A stretch of DNA of 64,000 nucleotides from Acidiflorens sp963847715 (GTDB taxonomy: Bacteria > Acidobacteriota > Terriglobia > Terriglobales > Acidobacteriaceae), in NCBI GenBank assembly GCA_963847715.1, contig CAWKAZ010000009.1:1-64000 (forward strand). The letters are read 5' to 3'. Each line of letters begins with the position of its first letter. Positions within the stretch are counted from its first letter, which is position 1. The position numbers and the translations under genes are program-made. The notes under the pieces are model-generated. The model was not told where the DNA came from and did not search any database. It worked only from the letters and a program-made list of their open reading frames with translations. Below, in pieces: positions 7,612 to 15,255 of the stretch.

Positions 7612-9244
7612 ATGAGACCGAATAACCGGCCGCGCTGCGTTCGATTCGGACCTTACGAAGCTGACTTTCACACCCAGGAACTCCGAAAACACGGAATGAA
7701 GCTCAAGCTTTCGGGCCAGCCTCTACAAATCCTGGAGATGCTGCTTGCGCGTCCCGGAGAGTTGGTGACTCGCGAGGAACTTCAGAAGCAACTTTGGACC
7801 GACGATGTCTACGTGGACTCCAACCATGGGCTGAACGCGGCCGTGAATAAACTGCGGGACGCGCTGAGCGATTCGGCGGAGGAGCCGAAGTATATTGAGA
7901 CGCTTCCGCGGCGAGGCTACAGGTTCATCGGGACGATTCAATCTGAACGTCGCAGGCGACGCAACCAGCCCGTGATTCCGGTCACGGCTGCCGTATCCGA
8001 TTCCATCCGTTCGCGAGAACGTGGAAAAACTGCCTGCGCCGAACTGCGCCCAAACACATTGCGGATGCTCCGCCTGCGGTTGCGCCACGGCGAAGCTGGG
8101 CCGAGCGCTGGGTGTTGTTTGCGAGCGCGGCGATGCTGCTTGTTGGAGTGCCAGTCGCCCTGTTCCTGAGCAGAAATCCGGAGATGGCTGAAAATATCTT
8201 GAGGATGGTTCGGAAGGATGTGGCCGAGAACCTGGCCGCCGCGGCCAAGAGTTCGCAAGGGCAGCCAGATGCGCACCGGCTGGAAGGCCGGCGAAGCGAT
8301 CATTCCCGAAGGCAACAACAGTAACGAGGAAGCGGAAGTTCTGGCGCGCCGCAAGCGCGGCGACGAAGGCCGATTGGTAACGTGCGGACCAAAGCGCCGA
8401 GAATAGTGTGCTGCTGGGCACTGCTGAGGCTTCCGCGCATGCGTGACGGTTTCAGAACAGAAGTCAGCCAGCTCCGATGCTGCGCACGGTCGTCGCGGAC
8501 GACAGCGGCAACGCGGCTCCGCAATTTTCACCCGATGGCAAACGAATCGCCTACATGTCGACCCGCACAGGTGCTTGGCAAATCTGGGTAAGCGACACGA
8601 ACGGCGCAAATCCGCGGCAGGTCAGTTTCACGGAAAGTGCCGGAACTCCGCGCTGGTCGCCAGATGGACGCAGCATTGCCTTTGACGCTCCCTACGACGG
8701 GCAGACACGAATCTTCGTGATCAAGGTCGATGGCAACGAGCAGGCGCGGCCCATCGTGAAGGGCCTGGTGCCGAGTTTTTCCCGCGACGGAAAGTGGATT
8801 TACTTCGCCTCCGATCAAACCGGAGACTGGCAGGTGTGGAAGGTGCCCGCCAGCGGCGGCCGCGAAGTGCAACTCACCACGAACGGCGGGTTTGCCGCGC
8901 TGGAATCGGCAGACGGTTATGTCTACTACTCGAAGTCGAGGTATCCGCAGCCGGAAATCTGCCGAGTTCCTGTCAATGGCGGGACGGAGGCCTGCGTACT
9001 CCAGCACCTGCGGCCACGAACCTGGGCGAGCTGGGCGGTGACGCGCGAGGGAATCATGTTCGCCGAAGACTTGCCGAACGGGCGTCCCACGCTCAGTTTC
9101 TATGACCCGGCCAAACGCCAGGTGCGCGACTTGGTTTCGCTGCGGAGTGCTCCGTTCTGGGTGGGCGCCAGCGCGGATGGGAAACGGGCGATTATGAATG
9201 ATGCCGATGAACGCGAGATTTCGATGGTGGATCATCTGCCGTAA
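7612..9244 (+). pseudogene. Decayed winged-helix/TM/PD40 (WD40-like) regulator
   Basis: The parts of an acidobacterial CadC-like regulator lie in order but in three frames. An OmpR/ToxR winged helix occupies 7612-7940 (GELVTREELQKQLW, NAAVNKLRDALSD, ETLPRRGYRFIG). A proline-rich linker with a transmembrane segment (LFASAAMLLVGVPVALFL) lies at 8058-8180. TolB-like PD40 blades occupy 8450-9244 (PQFSPDGKRIAYMS, TPRWSPDGRSIAFD, PSFSRDGKWIYFAS). The stretch 8220-8445 fits no blade and holds stops in all relevant frames. At ~540 codons it is shorter than intact relatives. The frame changes are -1/+2 in sign, unlike the +1 events elsewhere here, so genuine decay is likely. Confidence 0.75.
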
Positions 9245-9276
9245 GTGTGCCCATCGCCACCGTGACGGGCGGGTGC

Positions 9277-9308
9277 CCCATCCTAGCGCGTTCTTTGCGC
9301 TAGGTGGG
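9277..9308. terminator. Bidirectional hairpin between convergent genes
   Basis: CCCATCCTAGCGC (9277-9289) pairs with GCGCTAGGTGGG (9297-9308) around a short GTTCTTT loop. It sits between the PD40 pseudogene and the DUF1801 gene, where a shared terminator is expected. There is no strong T-run, so Rho-independent function is uncertain. Confidence 0.45.
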
Positions 9309-9318
9309 ATTCCACTAC

Positions 9319-9870
9319 TTACCGCCGAGGCTTTTTTCCGGCGCGCTTGGCGGACACCTTGCTCGCCCCATTGCCTGCCGACGCCGCGCTTCGCTTCGCC
9401 ATCTGCGCCCGCCCCGCCTTGGACATCATGCGCGATTGTTCGTATATCTCGATCCACTTCTCGCTCGAAATCGCCGCGATCAGCTTGCCAATCGCTGCGA
9501 GCGGCAAATCGTCCGGCGTCTTGAACTGAAGGCAACACTTCCCCATGTCGAGCTTCTTCCCCGCCGCCTTGAACGCCGCCTTCAGTTGCTCGAGCTGACT
9601 CGCACTCCAAAACGCGCCCAACAAGTAAAGCGAACAGTAGTTCTTCTGCGACGACACCGCGACGTAGCAGATCGGCTGCTGGTTGTGCGTGTCTGGATAT
9701 CGAGACAGGGGGATCGTCCAGCCGATCGTGCCCCAGACGAGACACTCCTCGTAGCCGCGCGGAATGTGCTTGTTCACGAATGCGCGCACCGTCGCGATCG
9801 TCTTCGCACGATCGGCGGGGAGCGAGGCGATGTATTGCGCTGGCGTCTTGACGTTCGATGGTGGTTTCAT
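9319..9870 (-). CDS. DUF1801 (YdhG-like) protein
   Basis: A 183-aa protein with a DUF1801 domain. It opens with a TPAQYIASLPADRAKTIATV helix, then EECLVWGTIGWTIPL, and CYVAVSSQKNYCSLYLLG and the KCCLQFKTPDDLPL segment follow. The C-terminal ~35 residues are basic, rich in Lys/Arg/Ala/Ser (AKRSAASAGNGASKVSAKRA), as in DNA-binding tails. The biochemical role of the family is unknown; it has a frataxin/YdhG-like fold. The start is set at the ATG at 9870; an in-frame GTG at 9903 would add 11 residues. Single gene. Confidence 0.8.
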   Translation of the reverse strand: MKPPSNVKTPAQYIASLPADRAKTIATVRAFVNKHIPRGYEECLVWGTIGWTIPLSRYPDTHNQQPICYVAVSSQKNYCSLYLLGAFWSASQLEQLKAAFKAAGKKLDMGKCCLQFKTPDDLPLAAIGKLIAAISSEKWIEIYEQSRMMSKAGRAQMAKRSAASAGNGASKVSAKRAGKKPRR

Positions 9871-10003
9871 GGATTCGTCGTCTTCGGGAACGAAGTCTAT
9901 CACCGAACCCTTGAGCGGAGTCGAAGGGTGCGTAGCAAACTGCCAGCACTATTGGTGATTGTTTCTCGGCGGATGGTACGCCTGTTGACGCCGACAGTGG
10001 GAA

Positions 10004-10036
10004 TGCCCACGTCTCGAAAAGTGCGAGACGTAGGGC
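10004..10036. repeat. Hairpin repeat upstream of DUF1801 gene
   Basis: TGCCCACGTCTCG and CGAGACGTAGGGCA form a long imperfect stem with loop AAAAGTG. The surrounding 'gtagggcacccc' resembles the 'gggtgcccca' context of the hairpin at 9277, so the two are probably one dispersed family. A separate stem at 9907-9927 (CCCTTGAGCG / CGAAGGG) lies nearby. Confidence 0.5.
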
Positions 10037-10106
10037 ACCCCCAGTGATTTCCCTGTCAGCTTCGAACCGCGTTAGACTCCTGGAGATGCTGGCCACCCAG
10101 CCAACC

Positions 10107-11216
10107 TTACGGTGTCCGAATGAAGCCGTGATACACATTGCTCGCATCGATGTAATATCCCGCGATTGCCCCGAATAGGTTGATGGCACTGGGGTAGGTG
10201 CCGTTGTAATCCCCAGGATTCAGGTCCGCGCCGGGAGCGTCGAACGTGCTGAATTCTCCTTCCGGACTGCGCTCGAAACCGTGATACACCTCGTTGACGT
10301 CAAGGTCACTTCCCGCGATCGCTCCGAAGTCGTTGAGGCTCGCGGGGAACGTGCCGTTAAACGGTATCGTCGTGTCCGCCCCAGGAGCTTCGAATTTGAT
10401 GAACGTGCCGTTGGGTTTTCGCAGGAAGCCGTGGAACGCATAGTTCGCATCGGAGTAGAGTCCCGTAATCGCTCCCTCATTGTTGAGGCCTGAAGAGAAT
10501 GCAGGCTGTGTGCCCTGGCCAGCTTGCATGGAAGATCCGGGAACCGAGAACGTCTTGAACGTTCCGTCGGGATAGCGTATGAAGGTGTGCGCCACAAAGT
10601 TGCCACTCGTGTCCTCGTACGGCCCGACGATCGTTCCAAAGAGGTTGATGTTCCATGCCCCCGTGCCATGACAGCCTTGGGCGGTGCCGGTAGTGCACTC
10701 GCCTGGAGCAACAAAGTTGATGAAAGTGCCGTCCGGACTGCGCCGAAAGCCGTGAAACGCACTGTTCGTGTCCATATAAGCGCCCACGATCGTTCCGTCG
10801 AGGCCGATGGCGCGAGGGTTGGTGAACGCGGCGGCCACCGTGCCGGTCCAAGGGACGTCGAACGTCGTGATTTTCCCGGCCGGAGTGCGGAAAAAGCCAT
10901 GACGCCCTCCGTTCGTATCAATATCAAATCCCGTGACAACGCCGAGGTCGTTGATGGATACAGGGCAGGTGCAGCCGACGACAGGGTCAGCACCGGGAGC
11001 ATCAAACACTGTGAATTCGCCATCGCGTGTACGCACGAAACCGTGGGTGCCATAGTTGCTATCCGTGACGTTCCCGGTGATCGTGCCAAACCAATTCATC
11101 GCTAGGGGCTGGGTACCCTGCCCGATGCTCGTGCCCGCACCGGGAGCGTCGAACGTGGTGATTTGTTGTGCACCGGCCTGAACGGTCGCGGCCAGGGCGC
11201 CGGATAGACATAAGGA
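10107..11216 (-). CDS. Secreted seven-repeat protein (HAF-like), start codon missing
   Basis: Seven repeats of ~47 residues follow the pattern IN..G.I.G.Y.D....HGF.R.P.G.F..FDAPGA (THGFVRT, RHGFFRT, FHGFRRS, AHTFIRY, FHGFLRK, YHGFERS, YHGFIRT). Upstream of the first in-frame Met the frame still encodes half a repeat (QQITTFDAPGAG) and a signal-peptide core (LCLSGALAATVQAGA). It then meets a TGA at 11241-11243 with no ATG, GTG or TTG between. Either a base was gained near 11210, linking to the frame that reads VNVPSVPGLLL, or a repeat element replaced the true start. The role is unknown, probably extracellular. Confidence 0.65.
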   Translation of the reverse strand, partial: SLCLSGALAATVQAGAQQITTFDAPGAGTSIGQGTQPLAMNWFGTITGNVTDSNYGTHGFVRTRDGEFTVFDAPGADPVVGCTCPVSINDLGVVTGFDIDTNGGRHGFFRTPAGKITTFDVPWTGTVAAAFTNPRAIGLDGTIVGAYMDTNSAFHGFRRSPDGTFINFVAPGECTTGTAQGCHGTGAWNINLFGTIVGPYEDTSGNFVAHTFIRYPDGTFKTFSVPGSSMQAGQGTQPAFSSGLNNEGAITGLYSDANYAFHGFLRKPNGTFIKFEAPGADTTIPFNGTFPASLNDFGAIAGSDLDVNEVYHGFERSPEGEFSTFDAPGADLNPGDYNGTYPSAINLFGAIAGYYIDASNVYHGFIRTP

Positions 11217-11221
11217 GTAAC

Positions 11222-11242
11222 CCGGGGACAGACGGGACGTTC
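11222..11242 (+). repeat. 'ggggacagacggg' repeat, copy 1
   Basis: GGGGACAGACGGGACGTTC at the 5' edge of the HAF-like gene. A second copy (gtggggacagacggggacgt) is at 11681-11700 in the same orientation, and the tRNA-like gene lies between them. Confidence 0.6.
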
Positions 11243-11348
11243 ACGTCATTTTTCGGCGCCCTGTCCAGCTTTCCCGATTTGAAACCGACCAAAACGATTG
11301 TGACTCACATCCTTGCAACGATCCCCGCGGCTCGCGAAACTGCCGATA

Positions 11349-11481
11349 GGGCCCGTGGTGCAAACGGTAGCACAGCTCTCTGTCAAAGTTGAGTCGCTTT
11401 GCAGGCGTGAGCGAAGCGGAAGCCTGCAGCCGAAATCCCGAGCGAAGCGAGAGACCGGCGGGTTCGAATCCCGCCGGGTCC
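11349..11481 (+). tRNA. tRNA-Asp(GUC)-like gene interrupted by 61 nt
   Basis: 5' part 11349-11388: acceptor GGGCCCG, TG, D-arm GTGC-AAACGGTA-GCAC, A, anticodon stem GCTCT, loop CTGTCAA (anticodon GTC), AG. 3' part 11450-11481: AGA, variable GACCG, T-arm GCGGG-TTCGAAT-CCCGC, acceptor CGGGTCC. Joining the two gives a perfect 72-nt cloverleaf (one G-U pair in the acceptor, one G-A at 27-43). The inserted 11389-11449 has a 7-bp hairpin (TGCAGGC/GCCTGCA, 11400-11428), an outer TCGCTT/AAGCGA pair and two copies of GAGCGAAGCG (11409, 11440). Position 73 is A, not the usual Asp G, and CCA is not encoded. It is probably a tRNA pseudogene or relic; an unusual processed tRNA cannot be excluded. Confidence 0.6.
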
Positions 11482-11606
11482 ATTCTCCGTTCTGTGGAGA
11501 AGATCTATACCGGGGAGAGAACGCAGAGATAATCTCCCCGAGTAACTTGACATTGTCTCCACCACCGCCAATACTGAGGTTGACAGAGAGCTGCACCACG
11601 TTCTGC

Positions 11607-11630
11607 ATGGCCCCGGATATCCGGGGCCAT
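11607..11630. terminator. 24-nt perfect palindrome
   Basis: ATGGCCCCGGAT followed by its exact reverse complement, flanked by TGC on the left and TTGCA on the right. It could form a 12-bp cruciform or, in RNA, a ~10-bp stem. No T-run follows, so a terminator role is only a possibility; a protein-binding site is the alternative. Confidence 0.4.
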
Positions 11631-11680
11631 TTGCATGATTCATCTATCCAGTTCTGACGGATGGTCAAAAAACTGTGAAT

Positions 11681-11702
11681 GTGGGGACAGACGGGGACGT
11701 CC
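11681..11702 (+). repeat. 'ggggacagacggg' repeat, copy 2
   Basis: GTGGGGACAGACGGGGACGT; same orientation as the copy at 11222-11242, 460 bp away. Confidence 0.6.
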
Positions 11703-12045
11703 ACCCACTAAGCCACCTCTGGTGGCCTGGCTCTTGTCAAGATTGACTTTTCAGTCGGGACGAAGTGTGGTCTCCAAACCGCGAGGTAGCAAAGGTGGAG
11801 CCCCAACCGGCAGCGGAAGCGGTTCTAAGTCTAAGAAGAATAAATACTTTAGCTCTAAGTCCTTATTCCCCAAAGACCTGGCGAGAGAGATGCTCTAAGT
11901 CTTTGATTCTAAAAGACCGGTCTGGGGGGGGGAGCTACCCCAGTACTAACCAGTAACCAGCAGACCGCAGAAAAAGCAAAAAAGCCAACCGTCAAAGCAG
12001 TCGCCAAAATATTTATTTTAGACACCGAAAACTGCGAGGATTTCC

Positions 12046-14220
12046 TTACCGCGTATCGACTCCAAATCCCAGAATCGCGTTTACTTCCACCGCATCATTC
12101 CCGCGAAATGCCGGACGGAATTTCCAGCCATGCAGAGCTGCCAGAATCTTGGAGGTTGATTCGGCAGCGCCGGGTTCGAGGACTCGGATGTCTTTCAGCT
12201 CTCCGGAACGGTCCAGAGTGCAGGCGATGATCACGCGCGTTGGACGAAGTCCTGTGGGTAATTCTTTGCGGAGAGGTTCGGGCTCGCTCAAGGTCTCGCG
12301 CGACGTCTCGCGCGATGGATGTGCTGCCGATGATGGGTCGGAATACTGCATCACCGCTGTTCCGAGCGACGTTTCGATGTAGATGGAATAGTTGTCGCCC
12401 TTGAGCAAGCCGTAGTAAGGCAACACTCCACCGGAGCGCGAGGTTGCGACTACCGTAATTCCGGAGCGTTTGTGATCGTTGGCTGATGAGTGTCCTGGAC
12501 CGGAAGAAGGCGCATCGCCTCCAGGGCCTCCGAAGCTGGGCAGGTTGACAGTCGTTGTTCCGCCTTCGACCGACACGCCCGGAATCGCGGGATTGCCGCT
12601 CGTGCCTGTGCCTGATCCGCCAGGACCAGGATAAGGAGAGATGCCTCCGCGTGCGTTCGGATCGGAGCCGCGTCCAGCGCCTTCTTTGCCCGCACCTGAA
12701 CCTTCGCCTTGCAATCCGCTTCCAGGACCGTTGCCTTTGCCGATTCCACCACCGCCTCCGCTGCCTCCGAGTCCGCTCTTTGCTGTGCCGTTTGGCGACA
12801 TGGCCAGCGAGCCGCCTCCGCCGGAGTTTGGCAAGCCCGGTTTATTTCCGGGCTGGCTCGAGAGGACGACTGCTGTTCCAGCGGCGTTGCCTGCGTTGCT
12901 GGGCGGAGCGACGGAAGAGCCCATGTCGAGCGGGCCTCCGAGGCCTGTGCCTTTTGTGCCTCGTCCCATGCCTGAGGAGGCTTGTCCGCCGCCTAATCCT
13001 GGAGGAGGCGGAACGACTTCGGCGGCGCCGAGTTGCGCGCCTCCGTTTTGTCCGGAGGATGAACCGGAACCGTTGCCGCGCTGTGAGCCGACTCCGCCGA
13101 TGCTGGCTGGAGGAGGAACGACTTGCGTTGCGAATCCGGAACCAGCGCCGGATCGAGAAGATGAGCCTCCTCCCGCTGCGGTCGGCGGAGGAGGAACGGG
13201 CTTCAGTCGCAAGTCTCCGGAAGCGGTGCTGCCCCAACTGTTGAGATCGCGGCTGACTTGCGACGGCGGAGGCGCGACGACTGCGGGAGCAGGCAACGTC
13301 ATCTTTGGTGTGGACGACACGTCACGCGCGGGAGCGGAAACTGGAGGCGCAACTACGTCGACTGTTTGGTTGAGTGGCACACGCGAACTGGCGAGATCAC
13401 GCGGAGTTTCCCGCGGAGCAGGTGCGACTACGGTAGGCGCAAGCGGGTTCGTCGTGCGCATCTGGTCGCGCGATACATTCGGCGCTGGCGGAACTACGGC
13501 TGCGCTCAAGGCAGGAGAATTGCGGCTGCTGGAGCGCGAAACTTCGGGCGCGGGAGGAACGATGTTCGTTGTCAGATTGTTGGAGGAGCGTCCCGGAGTC
13601 GACTTCAATTCGGGCGAAGGCGCTATCGCGCTGAGCGCAGGGAGAACGGGCGCGGTAAGAGATGAACGCAGGCCTTCGGCAGGAGGCGGTCCGGGATTCG
13701 GCTTAAAGGCGAGCAGATTGGCGACGGCGGAATCGGAATGTGGCAGATTGATTTTGGGAGCATCGACCACTTTCTCGGTCGGCTTGTCGCCACGCGCGAC
13801 GCGGATGGTTTGCGTGCGGTGATGAGCATGCTGGCCTCCGGCGCGTCCGGATTTGCCGGCCTGTGCGCCGCCTCGGTCTTGCGTTTGTGGCAGTTCGTCG
13901 GCGGAGTAGTAAATCACGTCGTATTGCGGATGCGTGGGAGCGTCGGGGATCTGGAGGCTGACGAAGCGTCCGGGAAGCACGATGATAGCAATCAGCAGCA
14001 GCGCTTCGAGCACCCAACACGCGAGCATGCCGCGATAGGGGAAGATGCCGATGGGCGCTTCTCCGGCGAGGGCTTTGGGCGAGCGCGTAAGGGCGGGACC
14101 GAACGCGGTCTTGAATTCTTCCCAGCGCGACGACCATTCAACCAGCAGATGCGGCGGGTCGGGCCACCGGTCATCGGGCCGTTGATTGATGCGCTCCGGG
14201 ATGAGGTCGACGTTGCTCAC
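12046..14220 (-). CDS. Large TonB-family protein with Pro/Gly-rich linker
   Basis: A 724-aa protein. The N-terminal ~60 residues are cytoplasmic; a transmembrane helix (MLACWVLEALLLIAIIVLPG) lies near residues 64-83. A very long periplasmic linker (~110-570) first repeats VVPPAP/VVAPAP...SRD about every 25-30 residues, then becomes Gly/Ser-rich. The last ~90 residues form a TonB-C-like domain (RPTRVIIACTLDRSGELKD, AALHGWKFRPAF). It would span the periplasm and pass energy or force to outer-membrane partners; no ExbB/ExbD genes are nearby. The reverse strand has long open frames because of codon bias, but these are not genes. TonB class is sure; the partner is unknown. Confidence 0.8.
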   Translation of the reverse strand: MSNVDLIPERINQRPDDRWPDPPHLLVEWSSRWEEFKTAFGPALTRSPKALAGEAPIGIFPYRGMLACWVLEALLLIAIIVLPGRFVSLQIPDAPTHPQYDVIYYSADELPQTQDRGGAQAGKSGRAGGQHAHHRTQTIRVARGDKPTEKVVDAPKINLPHSDSAVANLLAFKPNPGPPPAEGLRSSLTAPVLPALSAIAPSPELKSTPGRSSNNLTTNIVPPAPEVSRSSSRNSPALSAAVVPPAPNVSRDQMRTTNPLAPTVVAPAPRETPRDLASSRVPLNQTVDVVAPPVSAPARDVSSTPKMTLPAPAVVAPPPSQVSRDLNSWGSTASGDLRLKPVPPPPTAAGGGSSSRSGAGSGFATQVVPPPASIGGVGSQRGNGSGSSSGQNGGAQLGAAEVVPPPPGLGGGQASSGMGRGTKGTGLGGPLDMGSSVAPPSNAGNAAGTAVVLSSQPGNKPGLPNSGGGGSLAMSPNGTAKSGLGGSGGGGGIGKGNGPGSGLQGEGSGAGKEGAGRGSDPNARGGISPYPGPGGSGTGTSGNPAIPGVSVEGGTTTVNLPSFGGPGGDAPSSGPGHSSANDHKRSGITVVATSRSGGVLPYYGLLKGDNYSIYIETSLGTAVMQYSDPSSAAHPSRETSRETLSEPEPLRKELPTGLRPTRVIIACTLDRSGELKDIRVLEPGAAESTSKILAALHGWKFRPAFRGNDAVEVNAILGFGVDTR

Positions 14221-14231
14221 ACGATTGCTGG

Positions 14232-14555
14232 TTATTCCGTTACTTGTAGTGCGGGTGCGTTTTTCGAATCACGATGCGGCTTGACCAGGATTTCGACGTC
14301 CTGATCTAGGGCTACTAGGAAGCGCAAAAGCCGTTCGACGGAAAATTGCCGGAACTCGCCGCGCAGCATTTTGGAGACGTCAGGCTGGCGGATTCCAAAA
14401 AGCGTGGCCGCCTCGACCTGCTTCAGCGCGCGCTTTTTCAGGAGCGCGTCGATCTTGAAAACCAGTTGCGCTTTGATGAAGTGTTCGTCTGTATTTCGAG
14501 CGCCGAGATCCTTGAACGCGCTTCGGCCGTCGCTTTCGTAGTCCTTTTTGATCAT
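14232..14555 (-). CDS. XRE-family repressor/antitoxin, HigA-like, without toxin partner
   Basis: A 107-aa protein opening MIKKDYESDGRSAFKDLG, typical of HigA-type antitoxins. The helix-turn-helix is LKQVEAATLFGIRQPDVSKM near residues 52-75, then FSVERLLRFLVALDQDVEI. The ATG at 14555 is chosen because GAGGA lies six bases upstream and because the promoter's expected start point (near 14577) rules out the earlier in-frame starts. The phage Gp49/HigB toxin that normally precedes such genes is absent; a repeat occupies that place. It may be an orphan repressor that outlived its toxin. Confidence 0.85.
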   Translation of the reverse strand: MIKKDYESDGRSAFKDLGARNTDEHFIKAQLVFKIDALLKKRALKQVEAATLFGIRQPDVSKMLRGEFRQFSVERLLRFLVALDQDVEILVKPHRDSKNAPALQVTE

Positions 14556-14583
14556 GGCGGGTCCTCGGTGGGGGATTGCTTTC

Positions 14584-14612
14584 AACATAGTGATATCACT
14601 ATATGTTGTCAA
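14584..14612 (-). promoter_or_regulatory. Autoregulated promoter of the HigA-like gene
   Basis: On the reverse strand a consensus -35 TTGACA (14612-14607) is followed after exactly 17 nt by -10 TATGTT (14589-14584). A perfect 16-bp palindrome, ATAGTGATATCACTAT (14587-14602), fills the spacer and enters the -10 box. A repressor bound there would block RNA polymerase, as expected for an XRE antitoxin controlling itself. Confidence 0.75.
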
Positions 14613-14650
14613 GTGTCAGTTGGTCTGAAAGACACGAGCTAGACGCTAGA

Positions 14651-14745
14651 AAGGCGACCACTGGAGCTGAAGCCCACACGACTCGAGGAGAGTGACGCCG
14701 CCAGGGCCGCTCTTCCACGGTTGTGCGAGCAGTTTCGAAGGTTTC
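14651..14745. repeat. Dispersed repeat 'ggcgaccac...gccgctcttccacgg', copy 1
   Basis: Begins AAGGCGACCACTGGAGCTGAAGC and ends GGGCCGCTCTTCCACGG. Related copies are at 39301-39406, 41349-41490 and 53340-53440. The ends are conserved and the middle varies. It lies upstream of the orphan HigA-like gene. Confidence 0.75.
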
Positions 14746-14753
14746 CAATGATT

Positions 14754-15149
14754 TCAGGCTGCGTCGCGGATGGGGCGTTCCAGGTGAATGTCTACCTGGT
14801 CTCCGATTGCTGTGAGGGACTCTTTTATGGTGCCGGTTGGAAGCTCCAGCACGGAAGACGCCTGTACGCGGACCGCGGCTAGCCGCCAAGGCTTCAGTTC
14901 CTCTTCGATGTGAATGACGATGCGCTCCTGATCAAGGTAGACGGCGTCTATCGCAAAACGCATGGCGAAGGTATGGATGCCGTGAGATGGGCTGATCCAT
15001 AATCCCTGGCCGCGGGTGAAGCGGGAGGAGTCGGTGGCCATCAGCCCGCGGAATCGCGACCAGTGGGTGCTCGCGATTACGAGATCGGTGGCGAGGTAGG
15101 TGGTGCGGGTGCGGTTGAACGCGTATCCCTTGGGCCCGGGGCGGGACAT
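14754..15149 (-). CDS. DUF192 family protein
   Basis: A 131-aa DUF192 protein. The conserved core is visible: STHWSRFRGLMATDS, GLWISPSHGIHTFAMRFAID, VYLDQERIVIHI and ASSVLELPTGTIKES. Many members are exported with a signal peptide; this one begins MSRPGPKGYAFNRTRTTYLA and has none. DUF192 genes are often seen next to Tad pilus or secretion genes in Acidobacteriota, and here it follows tadC on the same strand across a hairpin repeat. Function unknown. Confidence 0.85.
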   Translation of the reverse strand: MSRPGPKGYAFNRTRTTYLATDLVIASTHWSRFRGLMATDSSRFTRGQGLWISPSHGIHTFAMRFAIDAVYLDQERIVIHIEEELKPWRLAAVRVQASSVLELPTGTIKESLTAIGDQVDIHLERPIRDAA

Positions 15150-15161
15150 GAGACTCCTTCT

Positions 15162-15250
15162 ATTGAATCATTTAGTCATTGAGGCATTGAATCGAATTAT
15201 CTGAGCGATGACGGATTGAAGTTAATGATTCAATGACTAAATGACTCAAC
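15162..15250. repeat. Iterated-word hairpin downstream of tadC
   Basis: TTGAATCATTTAGTCATTGA (15163-15182) is answered by its near-exact reverse complement at 15230-15249 (one mismatch in 20). The words are variants of ATTGAATC/ATTTAGTC, the same vocabulary as the repeats at 18535-18605 and 57820-57905. The transcript would form a 20-bp stem with a ~47-nt loop between tadC and the DUF192 gene. Confidence 0.75.
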
Positions 15251-15255
15251 GCCCC

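Larger units (their letters stand above)
11482..12045. other. Repeat-rich spacer without recognised genes
   Basis: About 560 bp between the tRNA-like gene and the 3' end of the TonB gene. It contains an imperfect CGGGGAGA/TCTCCCCG stem (11511-11541), a 24-nt perfect palindrome (11607-11630), a 'ggggacagacgggg' repeat and several scattered copies of CTAAGTC between 11825 and 11910. Base composition turns A-rich near 11950-12040. Open frames here are low-complexity (Gly/Ser/Lys) and have no start signals. Confidence 0.5.

Noticed and set aside
8528..10189. 553-codon frame on the reverse strand over the PD40 and DUF1801 genes
   Set aside because: No domain, no ribosome-binding site, and it crosses two better supported genes.
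11389..11449. Self-splicing group I intron in the tRNA-like gene
   Set aside because: At 61 nt it cannot hold the P3-P8 core, and the position is not the usual one inside the anticodon loop.
11635..11898. 87-codon frame in the 11.5-12.0 kb spacer
   Set aside because: Gly/Ser/Lys-rich low complexity from CTAAGTC words; no start signal and no family.
12641..13822. Long open frame (393 codons) on the + strand opposite the TonB gene
   Set aside because: It mirrors the Pro/Gly/Ala-rich codons of the real gene; its product is low-complexity Pro/Gly/Thr with no start signal or domain.
14599..14889. Possible toxin partner of the HigA-like gene (96 codons, reverse strand)
   Set aside because: It overlaps the DUF192 gene and the dispersed repeat and has no HigB/Gp49 features.
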